This document shows, piece after piece, positions 9,372 to 18,491 of a stretch of DNA of 64,000 nucleotides (position 1 is the first letter of the stretch; the number at the start of each line of letters is the position of its first letter). The stretch spans positions 124,001-188,000 of the forward strand of contig NZ_JALKBD010000008.1 in NCBI RefSeq assembly GCF_023015905.1. The letters run 5' to 3'. This DNA is from Arenibacter sp. F20364 (lineage in GTDB: Bacteria > Bacteroidota > Bacteroidia > Flavobacteriales > Flavobacteriaceae). Made by a program: the position numbers and the translations under genes. The notes below the pieces were generated by a model, which worked only from the letters and a program-made list of their open reading frames with translations, was not told the DNA's origin and did no database searches.

Positions 9372-10388
9372 TTATTTAAATGTGGATTCTCTCTTTATTA
9401 ATTGATGTCTAAGGTTTATGGAGTTGGCGGGCTGCAGGTTGATACTCCCATTTAGCTGACTTATTACGCTTTGTCCGGCCAAAACTCCCATTTCATATCC
9501 AGGGTAATTTATGGTGGTTAAAGTAGGGGTAACCAAATCCGATATCGGGTCATTGTTAAAACCGACTATTTTTATGTCCTGTGGAATTTTATAATTCTCT
9601 CTTTTTAATGCCTTCATGATATGGGCGGCAAAGTTATCACTTGACACAAAAAGGCCGTCTACCGGATTTTCCATATTTCTTATATACTGAATCACGGAAT
9701 CCACGTCATCCGGACTTAGATCGGTTTCCAAGAAATGGGTCTGGTCAAAATCCAGTTGGTGTTTTGCCATAGCCTCCTTAAATCCTTCCAACCTGTCCAA
9801 ATATACGTTACGTTTTATGTTTCCCCCAACGTAAAGTAAGTTTTTGCAGCCTAAGGCTATTAAATGTTCCGTAGCTTCAAATCCGGCCAGCCTGTTATTG
9901 ATGATTATCGTGGAACAATTAGGTAAATTGTGTACCCTGTCAATAAAAATAAGGGGGATTTTGTTGCGAATGTAATGCGCAAAGTGGTCAAAATTGGAAG
10001 TGTCGTAGGCCAAAGATACCAAGAGAGCATCTACTCCGCTATCGTAGAGCGTTTTTGCATTTAGTTTCTCCTTTTCCATGGACTCCAAAGACTGACTGAT
10101 AATCAAATTGTAGCCGGCCTCATTGACTGTTTTTTCTATTCCAGCCAATACGGTGGACATAAATATGGAATTGAGTTTGGGGACTATTACCCCTATGGTA
10201 TTGGATTTTTGTTTGCTGAGGTTTACCGCAAATTTATTGGTCTTATAGCCCAACTCATTAGCCATGGCAATAACCTTTTGCTTGGTTTTTTGACTTATGG
10301 ATGGATGGTCGTTAAGACTCCGGCTTACCGTTCCGGCCGAAACACCTAGCGTTTTGGCCAGATCGTATATGGTTATTTTTTTGCTCAT
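9372..10388 (-). CDS. LacI family transcriptional regulator
   Basis: The 338-residue protein has an N-terminal LacI helix-turn-helix (ITIYDLAKTLGVSAGTVSRSLND, residues about 5-27), the hinge region to about 60, and a periplasmic-binding-protein-like sugar sensor domain (IGVIVPKLNSIFMSTVLAGIE onward). It is divergent from the susC operon, with 284 bp between start codons, and sits in front of the ThuA-like gene. A palindrome of LacI-operator type overlaps the likely susC promoter, so it probably represses susC-susD and the genes behind them until a uronate or a uronate-containing sugar binds. A shorter palindrome just upstream of its own start may allow autoregulation. The inducer is not known. 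Confidence 0.93.
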   Translation of the reverse strand: MSKKITIYDLAKTLGVSAGTVSRSLNDHPSISQKTKQKVIAMANELGYKTNKFAVNLSKQKSNTIGVIVPKLNSIFMSTVLAGIEKTVNEAGYNLIISQSLESMEKEKLNAKTLYDSGVDALLVSLAYDTSNFDHFAHYIRNKIPLIFIDRVHNLPNCSTIIINNRLAGFEATEHLIALGCKNLLYVGGNIKRNVYLDRLEGFKEAMAKHQLDFDQTHFLETDLSPDDVDSVIQYIRNMENPVDGLFVSSDNFAAHIMKALKRENYKIPQDIKIVGFNNDPISDLVTPTLTTINYPGYEMGVLAGQSVISQLNGSINLQPANSINLRHQLIKRESTFK

Positions 10389-10416
10389 GGGTTCATCCCT
10401 GAAAATTGTTGCACGG

Positions 10417-10426
10417 GTTTCGAAAC
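10417..10426. promoter_or_regulatory. Short palindrome upstream of lacI-type gene, possible autoregulatory operator
   Basis: GTTTCGAAAC is a perfect 10 bp palindrome centred on CG, located about 29 bp before the regulator's start codon. LacI-family operators usually have a central CG. The half-site differs from the operator in front of susC, so binding by the same protein is uncertain. Confidence 0.3.
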
Positions 10427-10551
10427 AATATTACATAATAAAATGTATTAATTAAAATTACAATGATAATTTCATCAAAAAATATAGAATAAGTAATAAT
10501 TATAGGTATAAATTGCACATTTTGAAGATTAGTTGTGAAATAAGGCAATAT

Positions 10552-10577
10552 TTATTACGCAATCGGTTGCGTAATAA
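10552..10577. promoter_or_regulatory. LacI-type operator in front of susC
   Basis: Two 11-base arms, TTATTACGCAA and TTGCGTAATAA, are perfect inverse complements and flank a 4-base centre TCGG. The spacing and the CGCAA/TTGCG core fit LacI-family operators. The right arm overlaps the candidate -33 TTG at 10566-10568, which would let a bound repressor block RNA polymerase. The LacI gene lies directly on the other side of the divergent region. Confidence 0.7.
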
Positions 10578-10597
10578 AATGCAATTAATTAGATTTG
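10566..10597 (+). promoter_or_regulatory. susC: Candidate Bacteroidota promoter of the susC operon
   Basis: TTG at 10566-10568 and TAGATTTG at 10590-10597 match the Bacteroidota -33 and -7 (TAnnTTTG) elements with a 21-base spacer. This predicts a start about 70 bases before the susC start codon at 10673. Confidence 0.5.
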
Positions 10598-10672
10598 TTC
10601 GGAATAAAGCTGTGATTTGACTCATCACGGTGTTACTTAAATTCAATAACTACCAACTTTAAAAAATTATGT

Positions 10673-11449
10673 ATGAGAAATTTATTTAAAAAAGTTAGGT
10701 GCAGCGCTCTAATACTTATGACGCTGCTGTGCACCTTATTTTCGGCTTCTGTCTATGCGCAAGATGGCTTCACGGTTTCGGGAACCGTGATTGATGATCT
10801 GGGCCTTCCCTTGCCTGGTGCATCCATTGTTGAAAAGGGAACGACCAACGGCGTGGTTTCCGATTTTGATGGGAACTTTAGCTTTGAGGTGGACAATCCG
10901 AACGCCACATTGACTATTAGTTATGTTGGCTTCGAAACCCAAGAAGTGCCCATAAATGGTGATTCTGTAATAAATGTCACTATGCAGGCCACGGCTTCTA
11001 CCTTGGATGAAGTGGTGCTTGTTGGCTACGGTGCCGTGAAGAAGAAAGATCTTACCGGGGCTATTTCACAAGTGGATGCCGATGCGCTTTCCGATCAATC
11101 TACGAACTCGGTTACCGATGTGTTGAGAGGTAATGTTGCTGGTCTTAGTATCGGACTTTCTGCCTCCCCAAAAGGCACCAGCCAGATTAGGATTCGTGGG
11201 AACAATAGTCTTTCTGCGGGTTCCAGTCCATTGATTGTAGTGGACGGAATGATTTATAACGGAGACCTATCCGATATTGCTCCATCGGATATCGATAAAC
11301 TGGATGTAATGAAGGATGCCAGTTCCGCAGCGGTATATGGAGCAAGGGGTGCCAGTGGGGTAATTTTAGTTACCACCAAAAGGGGTACTAGCGATAAGCC
11401 GACGATTAATATTAATACCAGTGTTGGGATAGCAACGGATGCCTATTAG
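10673..11449 (+). CDS. 5' fragment of broken susC (signal peptide, regulatory domain, plug)
   Basis: This is the piece that would be translated from the normal start: 258 residues ending just after the plug domain at the TAG codon. It contains the LIVVDGMIY and ASSAAVYGARGASG plug motifs but no barrel strands. It is listed separately because gene callers will report it as its own gene. Confidence 0.6.
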   Translation: MRNLFKKVRCSALILMTLLCTLFSASVYAQDGFTVSGTVIDDLGLPLPGASIVEKGTTNGVVSDFDGNFSFEVDNPNATLTISYVGFETQEVPINGDSVINVTMQATASTLDEVVLVGYGAVKKKDLTGAISQVDADALSDQSTNSVTDVLRGNVAGLSIGLSASPKGTSQIRIRGNNSLSAGSSPLIVVDGMIYNGDLSDIAPSDIDKLDVMKDASSAAVYGARGASGVILVTTKRGTSDKPTININTSVGIATDAY

Positions 11450-11572
11450 GAAAGACCTTATGATGCCCAGGGTTATGCAGACTGGAGAACCGAAGTATTT
11501 AAAAGTATTAATCCCCAGAATACCATAGATGATCCAGGAAGATATAACAACCCCAATAATTTACCGGCAGGG

Positions 11573-13801
11573 GTGACTTTGGATCAGTGGTTGGCCTATG
11601 ACGGGTCTGCCGGAGACCCTACAAGGGCTTGGTTAAATAGGATCGGATTTCAGGATGTGGAAATAGAAAACTATTTGGCCGGTAACAGTATTAACTGGTA
11701 CGACCGAATTATGCAGACTGGATTTCGTAACGATATCAACACAAGTATATCCGGACGAAATGGTGGGTTGAACTACTATTGGTCCATTGGCCGTACTTCC
11801 AACGAAGGTATTGTGGATGGTGAAAAGTTTGAAGCTTTACGTTCGCGCTTAAATTTGGATGCCAAAATAACCGATTGGTTAACGGTTGGGATGAATACCC
11901 AATTTGCCAAGCGTAATGAAGGTTTTATTGCCGCAGATCGCGGCCAAATCGAAAGGTCCTCGCCTTGGGGATCCGAATTCGATGATGAGGGGAATATCCG
12001 TCTAAGCCCTCAGGACGATAATGGAGCTGGTGCCGTTAATGCATTTTTAGGCCAGAAATTTAATGATCGTATAGACTTGGATCATACATTTAATTCAAGG
12101 GTTTATGCCAAGGTGAAGTTGCCATTGGGCTTTTCTTATGAATTGGGCTATACCAACCGTCTGGAATTCCAGGAGTATTACAACCATGCCCTGGCAGCTA
12201 GTCCACAGAACGTGGTAGGATCAGCCGTTAGACAAGTGACCAAGATAAATGAATGGCAGTTGGACAACATTTTGCGTTGGGACAAGACCATTGACAAGCA
12301 TTCTTTTAATTTGATGTTTTTGGTGTACGGCGAAAAATATCAAAGTTATTTCACCCGGTCTAGGGCAAATACCTTTGAGCCCAGTGATGCCTTAGGTTAT
12401 AGTGCTTTGGAATTAGGTACTGTGCAAACTGTGGACAGTGAGGATGAAACCAGTACGGGTGATGCCGTAATGACACGATTGAACTATAATTATGATTCCC
12501 GTTATCTGCTTACCCTGACAATGCGTAGGGATGGATATTCCGCTTTTGGAGAAACCAATAAGCGAGCATATTTCCCATCCATCGCGGGGGCTTGGACCAT
12601 TTCCAATGAATCTTTTTTTAATTCTGAATTTGTTAACTTCCTTAAACTTAGATTGTCTTACGGGGAAAATGGGAACCGTGATATAGGTAGGTTTACGGCC
12701 TTATCCAGGCTTAATGCCAATAAATATCTAAATGTTGATGCCGGTGGAAATGTTATAACCGTGCCAACTTTTGATAACGGAACCCAAGAAAATACCGAGT
12801 TAAGATGGGAACGTACCAAGGCGACCAATTTAGGATTGGACTTTAGTTTGGCCAACGGAATTGTTGAAGGTTCCATTGAGGCCTACCAGAATATCACCAA
12901 TGATCTGATTGTTACAAGACAATTGCCAAATATTATAGGTTTTAATAATGTGACCACCAATTTGGGGGAGATAGAAAATAAAGGGTTGGAGTTTACCCTG
13001 GCCACGGAAAATATCAATAGGGAGAATTTTCAATGGAATACCAATTTTAATTTCTCATTGAACAGGAATAAGATCAGGAAATTGTACGGTGATCTGGATG
13101 AAAATGGGGAGGAACTGGACGATATTACAAATCAACGCTTTATTGGTGAAGCAACGGATGTAATTTGGGGTCAGGAAGCCATAGGGATTTGGCAGACAAA
13201 TGAGGCCGCTGAAGCTGCCGAATACGGTGTTTTTCCCGGTGATTGGAAAATTAGGGATGTGGATAATAGCGGAGACTTCACCGTGGAGGATAATGTTTTT
13301 CAGGGCCATAGATCACCGCGATTCAGTTGGGCCATGTCCAACAGGTTTACCATGTTGAAGAATTTCGATTTTTCCTTTGAGGTTTATTCCAATTGGGGGC
13401 AAAAAAGAATATTTAATGAAGCAAAAAACAGAAATGGTTTTATAGACCGTACCAATTCTATTCAAACACCATACTGGACTCCTGACAATCCTATAAATGA
13501 TTATGCCAGATTGTTTTCAAGTGATGGTAGTTCCAACTTTGCCATTTGGAGGGATGCTTCGTTTATTAGGTTGAGTAATATTACAGTGGCTTATAGGTTT
13601 CCGAAATCTATTCTTGAAAAGTTGTCATTACAAAGTCTTAGGTTATATGCAAACGCTAGAAATGTGGCCGTTTATGCACCGCATTGGGACTTTTACGATC
13701 CGGAACCTACTAATATTGATGGAAGAAATTCTAACGGTACCAACGATTCGAGTTTGCCGACACCCAGGTTTTTCACCTTTGGAATTGATTTAAGTCTTTA
13801 A
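11573..13801 (+). CDS. 3' fragment of broken susC (beta-barrel)
   Basis: This piece carries the barrel of the same receptor. GTG at 11573 is the first start-like codon after the TAG used by gene callers, but it lies inside conserved SusC sequence and about 40 in-frame codons precede it with no stop. Without the signal peptide, independent expression would not give an exported protein, so it is best read as part of the interrupted gene. Confidence 0.55.
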   Translation: MTLDQWLAYDGSAGDPTRAWLNRIGFQDVEIENYLAGNSINWYDRIMQTGFRNDINTSISGRNGGLNYYWSIGRTSNEGIVDGEKFEALRSRLNLDAKITDWLTVGMNTQFAKRNEGFIAADRGQIERSSPWGSEFDDEGNIRLSPQDDNGAGAVNAFLGQKFNDRIDLDHTFNSRVYAKVKLPLGFSYELGYTNRLEFQEYYNHALAASPQNVVGSAVRQVTKINEWQLDNILRWDKTIDKHSFNLMFLVYGEKYQSYFTRSRANTFEPSDALGYSALELGTVQTVDSEDETSTGDAVMTRLNYNYDSRYLLTLTMRRDGYSAFGETNKRAYFPSIAGAWTISNESFFNSEFVNFLKLRLSYGENGNRDIGRFTALSRLNANKYLNVDAGGNVITVPTFDNGTQENTELRWERTKATNLGLDFSLANGIVEGSIEAYQNITNDLIVTRQLPNIIGFNNVTTNLGEIENKGLEFTLATENINRENFQWNTNFNFSLNRNKIRKLYGDLDENGEELDDITNQRFIGEATDVIWGQEAIGIWQTNEAAEAAEYGVFPGDWKIRDVDNSGDFTVEDNVFQGHRSPRFSWAMSNRFTMLKNFDFSFEVYSNWGQKRIFNEAKNRNGFIDRTNSIQTPYWTPDNPINDYARLFSSDGSSNFAIWRDASFIRLSNITVAYRFPKSILEKLSLQSLRLYANARNVAVYAPHWDFYDPEPTNIDGRNSNGTNDSSLPTPRFFTFGIDLSL

Positions 13802-13817
13802 TAAAAAAATAATAGCA

Positions 13818-15662
13818 ATGAGAAATATAATATACAACTATCGAAAAGCCTTTTTAAGCTTTACCCTAATTGTTGCCATAACCCTCACGGGTTGTGAGGA
13901 AGAATTTTTGGATGCCGATCCGCAATCATTCTTTACACCAACTAACGCCTTGGATACTCCGGAAGGATTAAATAGTCTTTTGTCCCAAGCAATGAGGAAT
14001 TTGAGGGCAGAGTACTATGGAGATGGGGCTCCAATGATTACTGAGAACATCTTTTCCGAAGTTTCGGTAGAAGGTACAACGGATAAATCAGGTCCTGCCC
14101 AGGATTTAAATCTTTTAATACTACCGGATGCCAATCTAAACTCTGCCAATTTTAATCGAATTGGATGGTTTTGGGAGGAATTCTACAAAGGCATCAAGTA
14201 TGCCAATACCGTAATAGGAAGATTGGATGATGCTACCTTTGAAAGTGATGCTCAAAAAAATGATATTTTAGGTCGTGCCCTTTTTCATAGGGCTTATCGA
14301 TACTACAGATTGACACAGCAGTTTGGGGATATTCCTTTGATCTTGGAGGAGATTACCTCGGCTAGGTTAGACTTTGTTTCTACAGCCAGGGAGACCATTC
14401 TTAGAAAAATGCAGGAAGATCTTAATATAGCTGTCCCCTTGGTAAATGAAGTGGCAAACAATGGTGATATTAATAGGGATGCAGTTTTGCATTTGTTGAC
14501 CAAGGTTAATCTTGCCCTCGGTGATTTTGATGCTGCCATAGCATCTTCTTCCCAAATAATCGAAGGTAGTACGCATACTTTAACCACGGATCGGTTTGGG
14601 ATAGATGCCGGTAACGCATCAAAAGATGTTACTTGGGATTTGCACCGTGTGGAAAACAAAAGTATCCCTGGAAATACTGAAGGAATATTGGTGGTTATAG
14701 ATCGATTGGGATATGAGGATAATGGGGATTATGCTGGTGGTACAAGTATCCAAAGACAAGCGGTGCCCCTTTGGTGGCGGTTTATCAACACACCAGATGG
14801 TCAGAACGGAATGTCCGATGCCCCTGGGATAGATATAGATCAGGTGACTGCCATTGGCAGGGGAATAGGTAGAAATAGAGGTACACATTACAGCACCAAA
14901 GAGGTATGGAAAAATGCCAATAACGATCAACGTCACAAATTGGGCAATTGGTATGATATGGAGGATTTGGTTTACAATGCACCTAGTTTGCAAAGTTCTG
15001 GAAATTCCTATTACGGGAAAAATCTGGAGCTTTATTTGCCCAATGGGACTCCGCTATGTTCGGATACCATAAGAAACTGGTATGGTTTTCCACATTACAA
15101 ATTTTTTGTTCCGGATCCCCTGAATGTAAAACCGGCCGGAGGGCATGGCGATTGGTATGTGTACCGTGTGGCTGAAACCTATCTCTTAAGGGCTGAGGCA
15201 TACTTTTGGAAAGGAAATTTAGGGCTTGCCGCTGAGGACATTAATGTGGTTAGAAGAAGGGCAGAGGCCGATGAGATTACGGCTGCAGATGTGGATATAG
15301 ACTACATTTTGGACGAACGTGCACGGGAATTGTATTATGAGGAGAATAGGAAAACAGAACTGACGCGTATTGCTTACATTTTTGCAAAGACCGGTAAAAC
15401 AGCCTATAATGGTAAGACCTACAGTTTGGCTAATTTCTCTACGGATAATTTTTGGTACGATCGGATAATGGAGGTTACGGACTTTTACAACAAAGGTGTA
15501 AAAACTATTCACGGAGATGAATATACCATGAGTCCATATCACGTGCTATGGCCAATTCCGGCCTCGGCGATAAATGCCAATACCCAAGGGGTAATAAACC
15601 AAAACGAAGGATATCCGGGTGCGCAGAATAACATTCCGCCCTTGACCACTATCCCTGAATAA
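13818..15662 (+). CDS. susD: SusD/RagB family nutrient-binding lipoprotein
   Basis: The 614-residue protein has a lipoprotein signal ending in LTGC (Cys26), followed by the typical SusD N-terminus EEEFLDADPQSFF. TPR-like helices (GRALFHRAYRYYRLTQQFGDIPLI) and the C-terminal RagB region (VRRRAEADEI, LDERARELYYEENRKTEL, WPIPASAINANTQ) are all present. SusD proteins sit on the outer membrane and cap the SusC channel to bind oligosaccharides. It starts 16 bp after the interrupted susC and has an intact frame, so the lesion is confined to the receptor. The ligand is not predictable, but the neighbouring uronate genes suggest a uronic-acid-containing glycan or glycoside. Confidence 0.95.
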   Translation: MRNIIYNYRKAFLSFTLIVAITLTGCEEEFLDADPQSFFTPTNALDTPEGLNSLLSQAMRNLRAEYYGDGAPMITENIFSEVSVEGTTDKSGPAQDLNLLILPDANLNSANFNRIGWFWEEFYKGIKYANTVIGRLDDATFESDAQKNDILGRALFHRAYRYYRLTQQFGDIPLILEEITSARLDFVSTARETILRKMQEDLNIAVPLVNEVANNGDINRDAVLHLLTKVNLALGDFDAAIASSSQIIEGSTHTLTTDRFGIDAGNASKDVTWDLHRVENKSIPGNTEGILVVIDRLGYEDNGDYAGGTSIQRQAVPLWWRFINTPDGQNGMSDAPGIDIDQVTAIGRGIGRNRGTHYSTKEVWKNANNDQRHKLGNWYDMEDLVYNAPSLQSSGNSYYGKNLELYLPNGTPLCSDTIRNWYGFPHYKFFVPDPLNVKPAGGHGDWYVYRVAETYLLRAEAYFWKGNLGLAAEDINVVRRRAEADEITAADVDIDYILDERARELYYEENRKTELTRIAYIFAKTGKTAYNGKTYSLANFSTDNFWYDRIMEVTDFYNKGVKTIHGDEYTMSPYHVLWPIPASAINANTQGVINQNEGYPGAQNNIPPLTTIPE

Positions 15663-15720
15663 TATTAGTTGAATTGAGTTAATTAGTTTTTTGTAAATTT
15701 CATCATCCAAACCTATTTTA

Positions 15721-16947
15721 ATGAGACATATTCTCTTCGCATGTTTTTTAGTTTTCCTAATATCCTGTAATGATAACGAGAAGTATAGTTTCAAAATAGT
15801 GGAGGATGATGGAATTTTTCAATCTTCGCCAATTTCATTAAAAGTGGAAGCCATAGGGCTCGAAGATATGAACGGCCAAGATAATTTGGCGTTGACCTCT
15901 AACGGGGAACAGATTCCATTTCAAATTGATAACGATAAAAAAACGCTCTGGTTTGTTTACGACTCTAGCCATGAAGGTGCTTATGAAATAGTAAGGAAAG
16001 CGAGTTTCAACGAGGGCTCGGGTGGCATAAAAATGGAAAAGAACAATGGGAATCTACAATTGTTGAAAGCTAATGTGCCCTTACTTACTTATAGGTACGG
16101 TATGACCTATCCTCCACAGGGAGTAGATTCCATTTTCAAAAAATCCGGGTATATTCACCCTTTACTTTCTCCTTCCGGTGATACCATTAGCCGTATTCAA
16201 CCCCCTGATCATTATCATCATTATGGTATTTGGGGACCATGGACACATACCCAAATAGAAGGTGAAAGGGTAGATTTTTGGAATTTGGTGGAGCAACAGG
16301 GAACGGTCCTTTTTAAGGATTTTAACGACACTAATTCTGGAGCCGTATATGGTGGTTTTAGTGCCCGTCAAGAGCATATCAACCTAAATGCTTCCATGGA
16401 TAAACGCATAGCGTTGAACGAGGACTTGGAGGTGAAGGTGTGGGACCTGGGCCGCCCAGATAGGTATATGGTAGATTATACATCCAATTTTAATTCGCCA
16501 CTGGAAAACGGTATTCTTTTTGAAGCATATCGATATGGAGGTGGTCTTGGGATGCGGTTTACCGAACGTTGGCACAAGGATAATTGTACAGTGCTTACCT
16601 CTGAAGGCAACGATCGCCTTACGGCCGATGGGACCAACGCCCGTTGGTGTATGGTTACCGGAGAATCGGCGGACGGCAAGGGTACCAATGGTGTTTTGTT
16701 TTTGAGTTACCCGGAGAATAGAGCTCATCCGGAACCAATGCGTGTTTGGCCTATTGATGGCAACGGAGGAAGGGGAGATATGTTTTTCGAGTTTTGTCCA
16801 ATTCGACATGAAGAATGGAAAATAGAACCTGATAAAGATTATCGATTAAAGTATAGAATGGTGGTTTTTGATGGCAAACTTACTGCCGAGGAAGCTGAAT
16901 CTTATTGGAAGAGTTTTGCAGAAATGCCTAGAATTGTAATAGAATAA
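15721..16947 (+). CDS. DUF6807 (PmoA-like) lipoprotein
   Basis: The 408-residue protein starts with a lipobox leader (LISC, Cys16). Its body matches the family now called DUF6807 and earlier labelled PmoA-like: the PPDHYHHYGIWGPWTHT segment with clustered histidines near 160, WNLVEQQGTV, and a C-terminal FFEFCPIRHEEW region. The histidine-rich motif suggests metal or catalytic residues, but the family has no settled function that I know. It often lies beside Gfo/Idh/MocA oxidoreductases in sugar loci, as here, where it sits between susD (58 bp) and the first oxidoreductase. A role in processing an oxidised sugar in the periplasm is inference. Confidence 0.8.
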   Translation: MRHILFACFLVFLISCNDNEKYSFKIVEDDGIFQSSPISLKVEAIGLEDMNGQDNLALTSNGEQIPFQIDNDKKTLWFVYDSSHEGAYEIVRKASFNEGSGGIKMEKNNGNLQLLKANVPLLTYRYGMTYPPQGVDSIFKKSGYIHPLLSPSGDTISRIQPPDHYHHYGIWGPWTHTQIEGERVDFWNLVEQQGTVLFKDFNDTNSGAVYGGFSARQEHINLNASMDKRIALNEDLEVKVWDLGRPDRYMVDYTSNFNSPLENGILFEAYRYGGGLGMRFTERWHKDNCTVLTSEGNDRLTADGTNARWCMVTGESADGKGTNGVLFLSYPENRAHPEPMRVWPIDGNGGRGDMFFEFCPIRHEEWKIEPDKDYRLKYRMVVFDGKLTAEEAESYWKSFAEMPRIVIE

Positions 16948-17012
16948 ACCCGAGGACAGGGGTGAATACCCAGGTTTTCAGCCAAATAATTTGTAATTTA
17001 AAACCAAAAAAG

Positions 17013-18389
17013 ATGCAAAGAAGAAAGTTCATTAATAACTCCTTATTGACCACCGCGGCCGTAGTTGGATTTCCAACCATAGTACCGGCAAGCGTATTTG
17101 GAAAAAATGCACCGAGCAATAAGATCAATATCGGGCAAATTGGTTGTGGAAGAATTGCCCGTGATCATGATATTCACGATACTATCAGATTTGACCAATC
17201 CCGTTATATTGCCGTTTGTGACCTGGATTCCAATAGGGCTGCCGATGCCAAGGTATTGGTAGACAAGTTCTATAAGGAGAAGACAGGGAAGGATAAATAT
17301 ATGGACACCAAAATCTACGACGACTATCGTGAAATGTTACTTAATAAGGACATTGATGCGGTGGTTATTAGTACCCCGGACCACTGGCATTCCCAGCCGG
17401 CTATGGAAGCTGCCTTGGCCGGAAAGGATATATACCTTCAAAAGCCAACCTCCCTTACGGTAAGGGAAGGCCAGCAGTTGCGCGATGCCGTTCAGAAAAC
17501 GGGCGTTATTCTGCAGGTGGGAACCCAGCAGAGGGCCATGCCCCAATTTAGGGTAGCTGCCGAGCTGGTAAGAAATGGCCGCATAGGTAAAATCCATACG
17601 GTGAAAATTGGGCTTCCAGGGGATCCGGCAGGACCTGAAGCACCAGCAATGCCGGTTCCTAAAAATTTAAACTTTGACATGTGGTTGGGGTCAACACCAG
17701 AAGTTCCCTATACCGAAATAGGTGTTCATCCACAGCAGGGCTATAGTAGGCCGGGCTGGCTTCGTCTTAGAAGCTATGGAGCAGGTATGATAACAGGTTG
17801 GGGACAGCACCATTATGATTCCGCAGCATGGGGAATGGATACGGAGCTAACGGGACCAAAATCCGTAGAGGCTTTGGCAGAGTTTCCAAAATCGGGTCTC
17901 TGGAACGTGCATGGTGATTTCTTTGTGAAACACGAATACGACAACGATATTACAGTGTATACCAGTGGAGGTTATACCAACGGAATACGTTATGAGGGTA
18001 CGGACGGATGGATCTTTGTATCGCGTGGGGCTTATCAAGCTTCAGCCTCCGATCCTGTGGATCAGGAAAAGAGCGCCAAAGCCCTTAATGCCTCGGATCC
18101 TAAAATATTGGAATCGGTAATCGGAGATAACGAGACCCATTTGGAGAAGATCGATGATCAACACGGTAACTGGTTGGATTGCATTAAAACAAGGAAAGCT
18201 CCGATTTCACCCATTGAAAAAGGACACAAGGCCTGCGTAACTTGTTTGATCAGTGATATCGCCATGCAATTTGATAGAAAATTGGAATGGGACAACGAGA
18301 AGGAAATGTTTATTAACGATGATGAAGCCAACGCCATGTTGCACAGGGAACAAAGAAAGCCTTATGGTACCGACTTTGTGAAAGTTTAG
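17013..18389 (+). CDS. Gfo/Idh/MocA family oxidoreductase with Tat-type leader
   Basis: The ATG at 17013 is preferred over an upstream GTG at 16962, because the protein then begins MQRRKFINNSLLTTAAVVG, a twin-arginine leader. A Rossmann domain follows (NIGQIGCGRIARDHD) with the substrate-side STPDHWHSQPAMEAALAGKDIYLQKP segment; the lysine of the usual EKP motif is kept but Glu is replaced by Gln. The C-terminal Gfo/Idh/MocA domain contains GAGMITGWGQHHYDSAAWGMD. Tat export is known for family members that carry a tightly held NAD(P), such as glucose-fructose oxidoreductase. It could oxidise or reduce a glycoside in the periplasm. It lies in the susCD operon, 65 bp after the DUF6807 gene. Confidence 0.88.
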   Translation: MQRRKFINNSLLTTAAVVGFPTIVPASVFGKNAPSNKINIGQIGCGRIARDHDIHDTIRFDQSRYIAVCDLDSNRAADAKVLVDKFYKEKTGKDKYMDTKIYDDYREMLLNKDIDAVVISTPDHWHSQPAMEAALAGKDIYLQKPTSLTVREGQQLRDAVQKTGVILQVGTQQRAMPQFRVAAELVRNGRIGKIHTVKIGLPGDPAGPEAPAMPVPKNLNFDMWLGSTPEVPYTEIGVHPQQGYSRPGWLRLRSYGAGMITGWGQHHYDSAAWGMDTELTGPKSVEALAEFPKSGLWNVHGDFFVKHEYDNDITVYTSGGYTNGIRYEGTDGWIFVSRGAYQASASDPVDQEKSAKALNASDPKILESVIGDNETHLEKIDDQHGNWLDCIKTRKAPISPIEKGHKACVTCLISDIAMQFDRKLEWDNEKEMFINDDEANAMLHREQRKPYGTDFVKV

Positions 18390-18425
18390 TAAACATGTTA
18401 TATATTTAACATTGTAAAAAATAAT

Positions 18426-18462
18426 CCCTCCTTTGGTCAATAATAGGTTGAACAATGGAGGG
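18426..18462 (+). terminator. Imperfect hairpin, possible attenuator or terminator
   Basis: CCCTCC and GGAGGG pair at the base and TCAA/TTGA near the tip, with two internal mismatches and a 7-base loop. It lies between the two oxidoreductase genes. There is no long T-run after it, so it may be an RNA-processing or attenuation structure instead of a full terminator. Confidence 0.35.
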
Positions 18463-18491
18463 CTTGTTATTATCCGTAATAAATCCAATAA

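Larger units (their letters stand above)
10673..13801 (+). pseudogene. susC: SusC-family TonB-dependent receptor interrupted by an in-frame TAG
   Basis: The frame from 10673 to 13801 would encode a 1042-residue SusC/RagA outer-membrane receptor, but codon 259 is TAG (11447-11449). On both sides the same frame continues without any shift: the upstream part ends GIATDAY and the downstream part resumes ERPYDAQGYADWRTEVF, which is normal SusC sequence. The N-terminal part has a signal peptide (cleavage near Ala29-Gln30), a carboxypeptidase-D-like regulatory domain (about 33-118) and the plug (IRIRGNNSL, VVDGMIY, YGARGASGVILVTTK). The remaining frame encodes the whole beta-barrel up to TPRFFTFGIDLSL. 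As written, only signal, domain and plug would be made and no channel would form. It could be a real nonsense mutation, a sequencing error or a suppressed amber codon. SusD follows 16 bp downstream and is intact. Confidence 0.85.

Noticed and set aside
16962-17012. Upstream GTG start for the Tat-leader oxidoreductase
   Set aside because: The added 17 residues would place the twin-arginine leader inside the protein.
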